From Sarcocystis neurona (taxonomy: Eukaryota; Apicomplexa; Conoidasida; Eucoccidiorida; Sarcocystidae): a stretch of DNA of 64,000 bases. This document shows positions 36,249 to 48,800 of the stretch, piece by piece. The stretch lies in assembly GCA_000727475.1 (NCBI GenBank), contig KL647330.1:284592-348591 (forward strand). Reading direction: 5' to 3'. Position 1 is the first letter of the stretch. Each line of letters starts with the position of its first letter. The notes beneath the pieces were generated by a model, which had not been told where the DNA came from, searched no databases, and worked only from the letters and a program-made list of their open reading frames with translations. A program made the translations under genes and the position numbers.

Positions 36249-39200
36249 ATATCCATGGTGTTGTGAATCGCTGCTGGTAAAGACGCTCTGCAAACCCGTA
36301 GACTGAGACGGCAGAGGGCAATGCTCAGGAGCTGCAAGCACGCCAACAAAACCGTATTCAGTGCAGTTAAGCTTAAACGCATTCTGCCCCTGAAAGATGT
36401 AAGGCAGATACGGATTTCTGTTCAAGCTGGTAGATTCTGGAGCTGTGGTGAAGGCGAAAGGAACAAACTCAGACATACACAGTAAGTACTGGATCAGTAC
36501 TGCAGGCATTGACAAGATTCAACGTATCAGGCAGCAAGCAAATGTACGTGCTCTTCTGCCTCGCTTAATTTTAACCACCATGCTGCAATTCACCGCAAAC
36601 TCTTCATGACAACATACTTACAAATCGAGCAACGTTATTCTTGACGTGAGGCGTTCTGCTGATGTTGCCCGACAAGAGGGAGACAGGGAGGATCACCCAC
36701 CGCACCCCTGCGGGTGCAAAGTCTCTGATAGGGATTCGACAAAAGGAGGCAAGAATTAACTGTTGATCACCTCATCGTGGTAGACTAGCGTACACGATGC
36801 AGTCCGAGCCCGCGCTTTAGACACTCGATGCGTGAGCAGTGGTAGATCGTGCTGCGGCGAGTACCGTTTTGCTGAATATACATGTAAGCGCACTTCGCAA
36901 ACCGGGTCGTGGGCTTCGTGAGCGACAATCATGTGATGAGCATGGATTGACACAATCGAGGTTCCGGCGAAGTCTCCTTCACGAGTCTTCAGCTATGACG
37001 TCCAGCGGTTCATGTTTTGTAAGAGGGTTTCTCCAGCATGATTTTTAGGCGAGCCTAAAACGTCACTCGAATGCACCTGCCGATTAATATCCGTCATGTG
37101 ACATATATATGCGCCGGTGGTACTAGTCCAGTAGCGTGATCACACACCGGCGGGCCGCAGCACATGCTCTCAAGAAGGACTTAAATTACCATGCCACGCC
37201 AGTATGCATTTCGCTCGCAACAGGATCCCCTGTTGACCTCAAAACTTACTCGGACACGTTCGTCTCAAAAAGGTTGCACTTACTCACCAGTAAGGGCTAA
37301 GCTAAATGTCGAGGAGTCTTCATGAGCGGCAAGGTCGTCTACGGCAGACGAGACTGCCGACCAGAAGAAGAGATTGACAGGCACATTCACAACAACAGGT
37401 AAACTTCCAGGTCACGTGTGTCGTTCCGTATTACGTTGTTAGGTACGCTTTAGTTAAATCGTCGGTAAAGCTTCGACCTGATCAAGTTACCGTCGGACTT
37501 TTAGCCTAGTATTATCCGTCGGAGTTCCTCTACGTCATGGATGCCGAGCACCTGGTTAGCTGACAACTATCAAGAGCTCTCTTTTCGGTTGAATCCTTCG
37601 TTCTCGTTTCAGTCGGATGCATACACGAAGTCTACATGGCATGCCTGAGACCGATCGCGTAGCACGTAGAGATACACACGGGATTTGTTCAATGCATGCC
37701 AGGCGTGCAGACGTGGTAGACTGGTCAGTGCTCCACAGTCAAAGTGTACGCCACCACTCGCACTTACACGAAAGTACCCATAAACTTGTCTCTTCAGTGA
37801 ACATGCCGTAAGTTCACACCCATCGGTGTCTGCCTGTAACCGAGTCCAAAACACGTGACCGCCCAATCATATCTGTCGAAGGTTACTGCGGACGCATACG
37901 TGTAGGAGTTTCCATCCTTGCAGGCCTGCCTGATTCTCCCAGCACGAGGCGGTGACGCTTTTATTCGCACAAACTGCTCGCTTCTCCCTGCTGCATACGC
38001 ATTCGAATAGAGGCCTCCCGGCTGGCTGCTTTGTGACCTGGCCGCATGATGGTTCGCTGCACGAATGAGTCCTAGACATTTCAGGAAGCCTTCCCCGGAA
38101 GACCTGCCTCGCAGTCTAGAATGGGTGAAACGGAGACGGCCCGAACGCACTCGTCAACACACGAACAACCAGAACCCAGAGGAATGTGTTTGCCCACAAG
38201 AATGTAAGAAACAGGGTGGCGCTTGCCCATCTTATAGCTTGTATTCTTGCATGTGCATCTAATGATGCATATGCTGCTGTTTCCGCTCTTATCGACACTG
38301 GAGCCGTTATTTGTTAAACGGCACAGCCAATCGCTTCCTCAACACTATATAAAAATACGTAGGCAGCAGCTTCATTGCCACCTACGAAGTTTGCGGCGGA
38401 GCGGCGCGCGGATTGTTTGGACACTCATGAATAAGATGTTGACGCCAGTTTCGTCTTGTTGGAGGAATTAGATCTCGACAGAAATAGCATTGCCTGTGAT
38501 CCGGGGTCGGCGCCACTGAAAATGCAGTCACCTCGAAAGCTTATCAAAGGGATGAGTGCTGTCAAAACGAATGCTGAGTCGCTACACAGACAGCGTCCGT
38601 GGGGATCTTCTGTGGTGTGTCAACTTCATCTATGTACACGGACTTGCGAATTGTCAAGCACCTGGGGTGTTTTCACGCGACAGAAGTGCTAAACTCGATG
38701 CCTGTTTTGTACATGTGCGCTCGTTTCTGAAAAGCTACTTCTCTGTAGCCTGATGACACCAATGTGTTGAAGCTCCGCTTGATACGTTTTGTAATGACGC
38801 ATAAGTCCCTGATTATACCCGACTTCTAGAGTACGCGGATACAAGCTCGGAGTCGTCGTCGCCTGGTGTTCGTATTAGTTCTACTTCTGCGCAATGATAT
38901 ATTTGGATGTAGGGTCGTTGCAAGCGCACAGGCTACAACAGTGTTCAACTCCTACAAATGACAGCAACATGACAACAGATATTGTTTTCTTCTGTCAAGT
39001 TACTCGGTCTTGACACATGCATGCAAGTAGATTACAACGCCTTACTAGCCCACCAGTTGCTTTCAGTTGTTAGTACCACCACGTAACACACGAGTGATTA
39101 CTCACTACATGAGTCGCGCCAGAGCTACACGTATACAAATGTAATTTTTTGTGCTCGTGCTTAGTGTGGCCGTGAAAACCATACCAGTGTTCCATCTGTT

Positions 39201-39853
39201 CTGTGCAGCGCATTCTGCAGAACGTCAGAAGTACAAACCTGTGCGCAGAGCTCCATTCTACGCATCTTGCTGGTTATGTTTTTTGAAAGAGCTCTCCAGC
39301 AAAAAAGACTGCGCACACCTGGCTTAAGCCCCCTCGCTTTACCCGGATTCTCAGGATAACAACTCCTGCGGCCTGAAAGTGCTTCTTGCTCCCTCTAAGT
39401 TCTGTTAAGTTCTCCCCTCTAGGCACCTTACTAAACCTGTGCGACACCATCAGGTGCTTTTTCCGTAAATTGCCTGTAGTCATTTTATTCATTAACTATC
39501 TTTCTCTGTTTCTTCGGAGCATATTGACGCGCCTAAATGATGCCTTCGTGTGACCTGCTTTTCGGTCTATTGAGTTTGTCTTCATATGGTAATCAGTGAC
39601 TTTGAATTCCCGCAACCGCCCACCAGAATTGTGGGCGGGAATGGATGTCAGACGTGAAAACTTTTTTGTTGTAGAACTGGAAGCAGGTGCTAGGATGGCA
39701 TACGATTTTTCGTCCCAGGGGCTTGAGCGACGCTACTCAACAAAGTGAGGTGGCTGCAGAGAGTTTCACGGCGAGGTCCAGAAGAGTGTAGCAGTTCAAA
39801 ATAGTGGTAAAAGCAGGTGGGAGTTCTCAGGGCGTCAACGAGCTATTGATCCT
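36249..39853. other. Region with no gene that I can name
   Basis: Minus frames at 36213-36515 and 37794-38150 contain protein-like stretches (for example KLNCTEYGFVGVLAAPEH; AVTFDRYDWAVTCFGLGY), but I could not join them to other exons. An inverted repeat, ACCGCCCAC then GTGGGCGGG, lies at about 39608-39634. The remainder looks non-coding, including the DNA just 3' of the CEP104-like stop. Confidence 0.35.
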
Positions 39854-42800
39854 TCACTGTTCCTCACCTTTGCAAGACTGCTCCTTATGATTGTACATCT
39901 GCGTCTTCAACATTGTTGCAGAGCATGTTTCGCAACGGACGTAGGCAGTTGTTTGTGAGCATTCCGCTAAAAAGTGGTCCCATAGGTACGAGACCTGCTT
40001 ACAGAGTGTAAAAGAAAGGCTCAGAAAAAGCCGAGACCAAAGAATGAGACCTGATTGCGAACGCCGCAGAAGGTGGAGCACGTATCAGTGCAGAATGCGC
40101 GAAATGCGGGGAGAAACGGCTACAGAGCCGGTGAGCACGATCACATATATACGCACAATTACATCTTGCCTTCCCTCAGGCAAAGCCCTACTGATGCGAC
40201 AATAACTTTATCTGTTGATTGATCGCTCTAAGCTTCTCCTTTTACGGTAAATGCGAATAAGTAGGAACAAGGCACCTTTTCAGCCAGGTCGCTTGCAGGT
40301 GTATCGGGATTATCACGCGACTCATGGCTGCGTGTGCATGTTTATTCTCGTCTCTCTGTGCGCAGAAGGTTGTAACTGCCTACGGCGTTCTTCCACACTT
40401 TGCGTAAATGAAACTCATCTGGACGCCACGCAGAACCGAACATATTACTGTATATATCATCACAGACGTGCACTACAGGACTCTTGCAAACTGGCTGCAC
40501 TTACAGTGAGCCGCGCTGTGGTGGAGATGGTAGTAGAAACATAGAAGAAGCTCACGTATCCTGCTTCCCGCAATCAGGTTTCCGATGCTTTCGAAGCTTC
40601 ACCTGTAATGATCACTTACCTCGACAATATTCGTGCAGTGTGGACAAGGAGCTAGCATCGGGCACTTCGTAAGGAGATGCCGCTCCAACCCTGCTGCACC
40701 GAAGTCGGAGGACTGCTTCAGACAAAACTCACAACTGGGCTCAGGGGACGCCTGCAGACGAAGGCACTACACCGGTCTCCATGCGGTTGTTGAATGTGAA
40801 GAACCAACACGCATCCATCCTTCTACCTGGACGCCGTGCCAAAACATACACCTGTTGCTGTCGGAGTGCACACACTTTGTGTTGCAGATGCTTTGTTGAC
40901 AGGTCCACTGCCCTCGGGGCAGATGAGTGACTAGCAATGGGCACTGAACGGCGGGCGCGATTGAACGCAGAGCAGTTAAGAACAGAGAAGGACGTTCCAG
41001 ACCGAACTTAATTGTTATAGGGGGTCACAGGTATGAATCAAACGTTCAGTAGGCATCGATGACCACTTGCCTTGAGGCGCACATTGTCGCACAAAGCGTC
41101 ACAAGAGGAGCCAAGCGTACATCTACCTTACGCGTTGTGGCACCACTTTTTTTCCCCGAATACTAATGCGCTTGGTCAGTGGAACACTGACCCACATCTA
41201 ATAACGGTGGCTACGTTTTCTCAGCAGCACTCTTTCGCTACCCGCCTCTCCGATCTACCCCCATCATATTAGAAGTTTTTGAAGGAACAGCACCTAGAGA
41301 GCAAGCGCGCACACAAATGGCAATGTTGCTTTTCCTTTTGTAGCTTTTGACTCTAGTTTCGTGTGACAAATGAACTGAACTGACTCCACGGTAGAATGGA
41401 TGATTCACTTACGTGCGCTGACGGAGTCCGGTCATTGTTCGAAAGACAGCTGGCGTCATCTCTCATGTCTTTACGAAAGCTTTTCGCGGTGGAGCCTAAA
41501 CTGGTCGTTGGTTGCTGAATGGTCTGGGTGAGGCGTGCAAACTCAGCTTCCACAAGCTGCGGAGCAAGCGTACACCACATCATGGCAAAGGCCGTCCAAG
41601 TCTGTCTGTACCTCCGGGTACGGCATGGGGAGGAATTTAAAACAGCTTAAACTGTATTCCGCATGTCGTCCCATCAAACTCTCCTGCCAGCATTCTACAG
41701 ATTGTACCCGAAAAAGTCACTGACGTGACCCAGCTTTTCCGCGTTGTGCTGAGCAGCTTCGGCTAGTGGGACAGCCTGCCGTGGATGTATTTCGCCCGTT
41801 TTCGAATATCTTCTCAAGCGTAGGAACCGATGCGTAGCTACAGTTACAAAATGAACCTCGTCCACATTTATGCCCTTGATTAAGCGCGTCTTCCGCACTC
41901 GCATTCTACGTCCACGCATCTTTCTCAGCAGACGCCCAGGACCTATCTTGACAATTCCAGTCCGCGCATCATCGTTCGGGCGCATCTGCGATGGGATGCG
42001 ACGTGCTTTCGAGAAGGTTGGTACACGTGACTATGTATTTCTGAGAAAAACAAGTGTATGCGTCTCGGACCTAGGACTGGTTTTAGACGGCGGTTCAGTT
42101 CAATCAATGCCTCTGGAGGGTGTGCTTCAAAATCGTGCACACTGGGGCCTTCGGCCAACCCTTTGCTGCCAGCTCATGCACATGTTCCTTTCCGCCCTCA
42201 ACTCCAGGACACCATGTATACATTAGCGTCAATATTAATGAGGAGTAGTTGCACGGATGGTACTCCAGGAATAAGGAAGATTCCAAATTCATGGAACTCG
42301 GGTTCCTGCTTACTTCTCTCTGTTTGGGACGAAGCGTTTCAATAAATCGCTGGACATCTTTTTGCGTAACCGCGTGGGGAACCATTAGGAGACGTGCCGA
42401 CAGTCGCACAGTAGCCCTTCTAATGTCCGCTGAAGGCGACTGGAAAAGAGACGACAGAAGATTAAGAAGATTCTGGAGCTCCAACCCAGTCGGAGATAAC
42501 GGCTGTACAACGACGTGGGCAGAAACGAGCTCGACCAGCAGCTGCACGAGCTGCGCGACGGACCTACAGTTCTCAGTGACCACATAAGACCAAACACTCT
42601 CTATTCTGTACATGCTTCGTATTCTTCTGGTGCACGTTATATATATCTACGTAGACGGCCAATTGTAGCGTACGTCTCCGGGATGTAGCGACGTTTTCTG
42701 AGCTCTCTCCAGTTGCACACTCACTCACGGGGAACTCAGTGGAAAATCCTTCTGCATGTGTCACGAGCGCAACGGAACTGCTGTTCGAATCGCCGCACAG

Positions 42801-45800
42801 ATGAATGTCCTCTTCGAATTTGATGAGTAAGAATATTTTGCTACGCTTTATGGAGAAATGCGCTCTTAAAACACATCGTTGTGCGCAGCTACACATAGAG
42901 GCCCCTTCACGCACTGTCTTATCCCTGTCTTCTTCGCTATTGTGTGCAATTCTTTAACCCTTCGGGGCTGGGTATGGGAGTACCTTTGAATTCGACATAC
43001 GAGATCCGGACTTGTTAGGAACGAGAAAACTGTAGCTGTAGCGATGGAGAAGTAAGTTCGGGGCGAAATCAGGTGCTTCACGTGCAGAAAAATGCCGATG
43101 TGCGCAGTTATTGCATCTTGTGTCAATCTTAATGATGTGTTTCTCTCCTTGCATACTGACCGTGTTGTGAATGCCATATTTCGACGGGTATCGACAGATG
43201 TACTGAAAGCTCTTGTACGCGTAATTGTAGGTGGGCTACTCAGGATAGTAGTGTATGCTGAACAGAACAGTAAAGATAAGCGACTGCCTCTAGATGTAGA
43301 TATACACAATAAACATTCACATCTACTTGCTCTGGCTTCGTGGTCTGCCTGCATTTATCCACCCGCGTATTATGACACCTACACGATTACGTCGTTTTGC
43401 TCACCTACACTCCTCATTTGAGTCACCTTAAGTATGTAGTGAAAGCACGGTCGAGACGTACACCTTCAGCGCTCAACCTCGTTGTTAGGTACAGTGTTGA
43501 GGCGGAAAAGTTTCAGCGAAGTCAGAGTTAATCGGTAGAAACGTAGCGACAGCTCCTGTAGCTGGACATTCTTGTCTAATTGACTCAAACCGACGTTCGT
43601 GTAGTGCGGAGATATTTCTTACTTGTGCTGCTGGGCAGCGGCGGCAGCGGATGCGGCTCCAGGGGTGGTTGCAGTTGTCACTGAACTGGGAGGGGCTGCA
43701 CTGGTCGTACTGTTGCCTCCACCCTTGCCTCCGGCCGCTCCTAAGGCAGCCGCATGGTTGAGGTTCCCCGCGACGCCAGCACTTCCAGCAGCAGCCCCTG
43801 CCAACCCCGCTCGTGGATAAAACGCAACAATGCGGTCGTACACTTCACGCGCTATTTCGTCTTTAGTCTCTGGGCGGCAGCAACTTAACCGGAATAAAAG
43901 TTTCTTCGCTCTTTCAGACGTAACGTCTGCAACTCGAAGCAACACTTCGTGCATTACGGCTTTGAATGGTGGAGAAAGGTAGTGCCTCGGCTGCAAGCCT
44001 TGCTCCTCCATAAGGTGCGAGAGGATCTGTGATCCTGCCAGAAAAACCTGCATTTTAAACATCCCAACTAGGTGCAGGAGGGACGGTGCAGGAGATTGCA
44101 AGGGTCCGTGAGAACTACGTTGTCACAGGCGGTGCGAAGGGCGAGAAGACAAGTTTCAAATGTGTACAGCAGATTGCGAAAAGTGCTATTCTTGCACTTG
44201 AAAGCATTCTCACGCTTGTGTCCGCTTCTGCACATGAATATAGGTATCGCGCTGAGCTTCTCAGTGGAATCGATGCACACGACCATCCACAGTCTTCTCT
44301 ATTTTTGAAGGTACACATACGCGCACACGAGTGCAACTGCGTCGTAAGAAACCGCAGTTATGAGACGTGCACGCTTTACGCCTGCAGCCCAGTAGAGAGG
44401 CTATAACAAGAAAGCCCGAAAGGGGTCGTCAACTAGAGTTGGGACACCCTGGCGGAGCGACAGGCAGACAGAAAAAAGTGTCATGCAGCACCATGCCACA
44501 AACAGGGAAGCTCCCTTCCGGGCTGCTACTGGAGAGCAGGTTGCTTGAGCACTCCAGATCTACCGGTGAGGCATAGTTTTCGGTTACGGCTGGGCAGACT
44601 GGTACAGGATGCCACGTGACACCTCAGTCTGTAGCTCCACAAGCGCAGTGAGTCAAGTGCGTCAACACAGCTTCTACTCAGCCGAAATCTGTGCAGCGAG
44701 AGACATCTTTACGCAGATCTTTGTCGCACCGCCTCTCCTGGAGCGGGTAGTACGTACGTAGGCTATCGACGCGAAACCAAAAGAAGCAGCAGTGGCAGTT
44801 GGGCTGGTGTATTTGTTCAGAAGGAGGGAGGCACGACTCTTGGGTCTTATCGACTACAACGAGATCTGCGGACGAGCTTGACCTGATTGGAAGACAAAAG
44901 CCACCAATTTCGATTCCTTCCACTTTATTCAAAGCCCTCACTTTTAGAACTTTATCTCGAAACGCGCGGCGAAGAATTACGCAAAGAGCGGCGAAGAATT
45001 CTCCACTGACGCCTCCTGCAGAAGAACAGCGACACCAGAATACGAACGCGCTGCGCTAGTACTCAAGGCCGTCCAAACAATATTTGTTCCTCACCTAGGG
45101 GTGGCACAGCCGTTTTGAAATACATCGTCATAGGAGCATTTGGTCTGTACAAATTTGAAACTCGCCGTTGCCTCAAAAGACGTTTGAGTGCCGCGCTGGT
45201 CTGGGGGGCCGACACTTCGTAAAAGTATCCCAGATTAAAGACCAGCATCTGAGACAATAGCCACTGTGTGCATGCACAGGTTATAGAAAAGGAGTGGTAC
45301 GAGACATACACTCAAAGAGGGCACATCTATGCACTTTCATTCGTCAGGCGAGACAACCGATTGATGCGGCTACGGAAATCGTGCTTCAGGATTGTACATG
45401 TGGGCTCATGCGGAAAGAACTGAAGACTGACTGATGGAGCTATGAAAAAAAAGGTGCAGGGACCAGATGGAGGACTGCAGTGCACCGTCTTTAAAAGGTC
45501 GGTCTTTTTTTGGAGGAAGACCTCACAAGAGCATCAGGAGACAGACAGCGGCACGTACAGCATCAACAGTCCACGGTACCGGACTCGAGGCGTGCAAAAG
45601 GGGCCTTCGAGGCTCTGTTAAAAACTAACACTGTTGACGGAAAACTAACACTGTTGAGGGAGTAACTCATAAGTGTGTGGGTCATGCTGGAGGGCGTGAC
45701 ATTTTCGCGGACAAAGAATCAACGTTTCTGACGCCAGACACACAGTCAGCGAGAAATCCTAGTCTATTCTCAGCCGGAAAGTTCACGTGTTTCTCTGCAC

Positions 45801-48800
45801 GGGTACTCGCGGGCGGACAACACCTACGACCATGCGCAGAATCCGAGTTCCCTATTATAGGCATCCACCTTTTACAGGAAGTGACCGGAGGTACGCGAGT
45901 GGAGCGCCGTACAGACAGTTTGCACAGAACTCAGCGGAAGAAAACTAGTGCGCCGAGCACCTGTGTGGGCGTGCAGCTGCTTCACCGCAATATCGTGGGC
46001 AGCGCAGCGGGCCTGTACTTGAGAAGAGAAAAGACAGCGGACGACAGCCATGGAGAAAAAAGGCAGCAGCAACGAAGCTTCTTTCATGTCCTCTGGCAGC
46101 AAATCTTCCACTTCTGGCAACTGCAAGGAAGCAAGAGACAGCAGAGAGGCAATTTGGTCGTTCCGGGAAGGGTCTTGGGCGGCCTTTTGGTAGCAGCCGG
46201 TTGCTAGTGCATGCTACACAAATACTACTGGGCGCCAGAACAAGGCATTTTTCCGAAGGTTTCTCTCCTGGTCAGGGGTAGGTGTTGATTCTGATACACA
46301 CCTGCGTGTACGTAATCTGCGCGCATAGCGGCAGTCCGTCCTTTCAGTTTCTTGTGCACAGTGTAGCGGTGGCATGGTTTGACATTGGTCGAACGCTAAT
46401 CAGCTTCCGCTATCCCAGAATGCATTTATGCAGAAGTGTTGTGCTGCATGCAACTACAACTACCGCATATAAAACATCTGCCAAACAGCTACATGAAGTC
46501 TGTTACCCTCTACATGTTCCCTTGCCTAATCTAGAGCACAGACACAAAGAAGCAAATATTTTAGTCTCTACGAGGAGTTCAACAAATGTGTAGAATCCGC
46601 GTCGGCACACTGGTGCGCGGAAGCAGCCAGACACACGCCGGTTAAAGGTTTATGTTGAATGCTGATGCTTCTACCTCTGCAACCGTTTCGGAAAACTATC
46701 TACGTGAACACACACGTGCTCCGGTTGTAAAGAGATACGCACGTGTATACACGTGTATATGTTTTCGAAGTTAAAGTACGACGTTTCTCTTTGAGTGTAT
46801 GCCATGGTTTCATGCAGACCAAGAGGGGGACCTTGAAGTTGAGCTGTGTTCATCTTTAATAAAGAGAACAAACTAGTTTTCCAGAGGGGGCATTTGCAAA
46901 AAAGCCGTACCTCGGATTCTTCTGCTGCATGTGGAGGCGACGTCTCTGACGTTTCTGGAGGAATGGCTCGCGAGCGCATCCCCCTTATTGGTCGATCGTC
47001 CAGCAGCTGCTGTTGTTGCTGCCTCACCTCGGGCTGCAGCTCCGAGAACGAATCTGCTGGGCAGTGCGAGATCACTGCGGAGCCAGACTTTGTATCCTGC
47101 AGGGCCACGTCTCCCCGTGACAATGCCCTGCTTCCCCGGCGTGCCCAGGGAAGCTTGGGGAAAGTCGAGAAGCAGAAACATGGAGAAAACGAAAGCAGCG
47201 ATTTACCAGTCGGTACTTTCGCAGTCCTAACAGACGAAAAGGGCGCAACTGATTGCGGCTTTACCCTATTGTCCTTCCGCAAGCGACTGAGGCTGCACTC
47301 CTCGAACCGGAAACCTAGTACTCCAGGTAGCCGGTGCTGTATAACGGAAGTATCACGCTGTAGCGCGCAGTATCACGACGGCCCTCATACGCTTTTGTGC
47401 GCACATGCTGTGGAATAGAAAAGTGTAGCAGCGTTGACTCTATGCGTAAAGACCTCTTTGAAAGTATAACTGTGTGCGAAGATGCAAGCGGTTCAAGTGT
47501 TTTCGAGTTTCGACTTCCCTGTGGCGCGTGCCACAGTTGATACAGACGCTCTACTGGTCCTTGCACGCCGCTCCAGGGAAAGACATACGGTCCTTGAGAA
47601 ACACGTTTAGTAGTGGCCGTGAATGGGCAACCTCCCACGTGTTGTCTATTTCCGTTGAGAGAAGCGTCACAGTTGCGTATGGCTCTGTGATCGCCGGCTT
47701 GAGCCTGTGTCCGCTGCCGATGACGCATGACGCGCAGGGAGCAACCTGTCATGCTGGAAGATGACGTCAAGCAAACGAGGTCCGAAAGCGCACCGTCTCA
47801 TGGTCTAAACAAATACGCGCAATGGGCGTCCGCATGAAATATGCAAGAGTGAGCGGGAAAAATTATGAAATAATCGGTGCAGAGAGGTTGACATTTCTTT
47901 GTAGCATGTGTGGCTCTGCACCTGCGTAGAAGGCGTAGCTGCACTTTCTGTATGTGTGAGACATACAGGTACGTCCTGCTCTTGAAAACAAGTCATAGCC
48001 CCCTCTCGTAGCAACTTCTCTCCTTTTTGGTCCGTATCATGCAGAGAGCCCTCAGCGCTGGCGGCCTGTAAGGCTGCTGCCACCGTATTCTTTATGCAGA
48101 GCTGCGCCCCAAAGAGCTTTTTCTTCAGCGAAGCTGCCACTTCGAAGTCTTCTTTAGCAGCTGCTGCGCTGCGCAACGCATTCGAAAGAGAGGTGGAGCG
48201 GGGCAGTGTAAAAGGCGGTATGTACACACGCAGAACATTCTCTATGCTCCGCGGCATCTCTTGAGAGGTGTATAATTGAAATAAAGTGCTTCAAGTACGG
48301 ACAATGAGATAGCGAATCAGTCAAATATCCTACGTCTGATCAGACGCACTCTTTGAGTTTACATAATCTAAATCAGCAACATCCGTCTGAACAGTCCCTT
48401 TTCGTGTCCAGGATATCTAGATACACGTGCACTTATAGATCTAAATTTCTACAGAAGGAACACGTAAAGATTGTGCGTTCTTCGTTCGGCATTCCTTCAC
48501 TGAGGGCTTGCAGTGGTATACACGACGAATTCACACATTTTCAAAAGCAACTTTTCTTCGGTGTTGTCATAGGGGTGCGACTGACTATGTAAACTACTAT
48601 GCGTTTGTGTGGAGGGGACCAGTGGAGTACACGTAAGAAGAGAACGCTTGACCATAGCAGCGTTTCTGCAAAATCTACTTGATAGGCACTGCGAAGAGAT
48701 GACACGCGCTTGTTTTAGTCAAGCACAGAGGAGCACACTATTCCTCTGGCAGCTGCGAGCAATTGCGCACTCTTTCTGAGCCTCGAGCTCTGCAACTCGC

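Noticed and set aside
39608..39634. GC-rich inverted repeat
   Set aside because: The stem is about eight base pairs with no T-run or context, too weak to call a regulatory element.
44678..44941. Minus frame between CEP104-like TOG exons
   Set aside because: The flanking TOG exons (45095-45263 and 43623-44067) join directly in phase and give a continuous TOG sequence, so this frame is intronic.
45677..46207. 176-codon + frame
   Set aside because: It is antisense to the CEP104-like TOG exon at 46019-46120, which has strong acceptor and donor sites.
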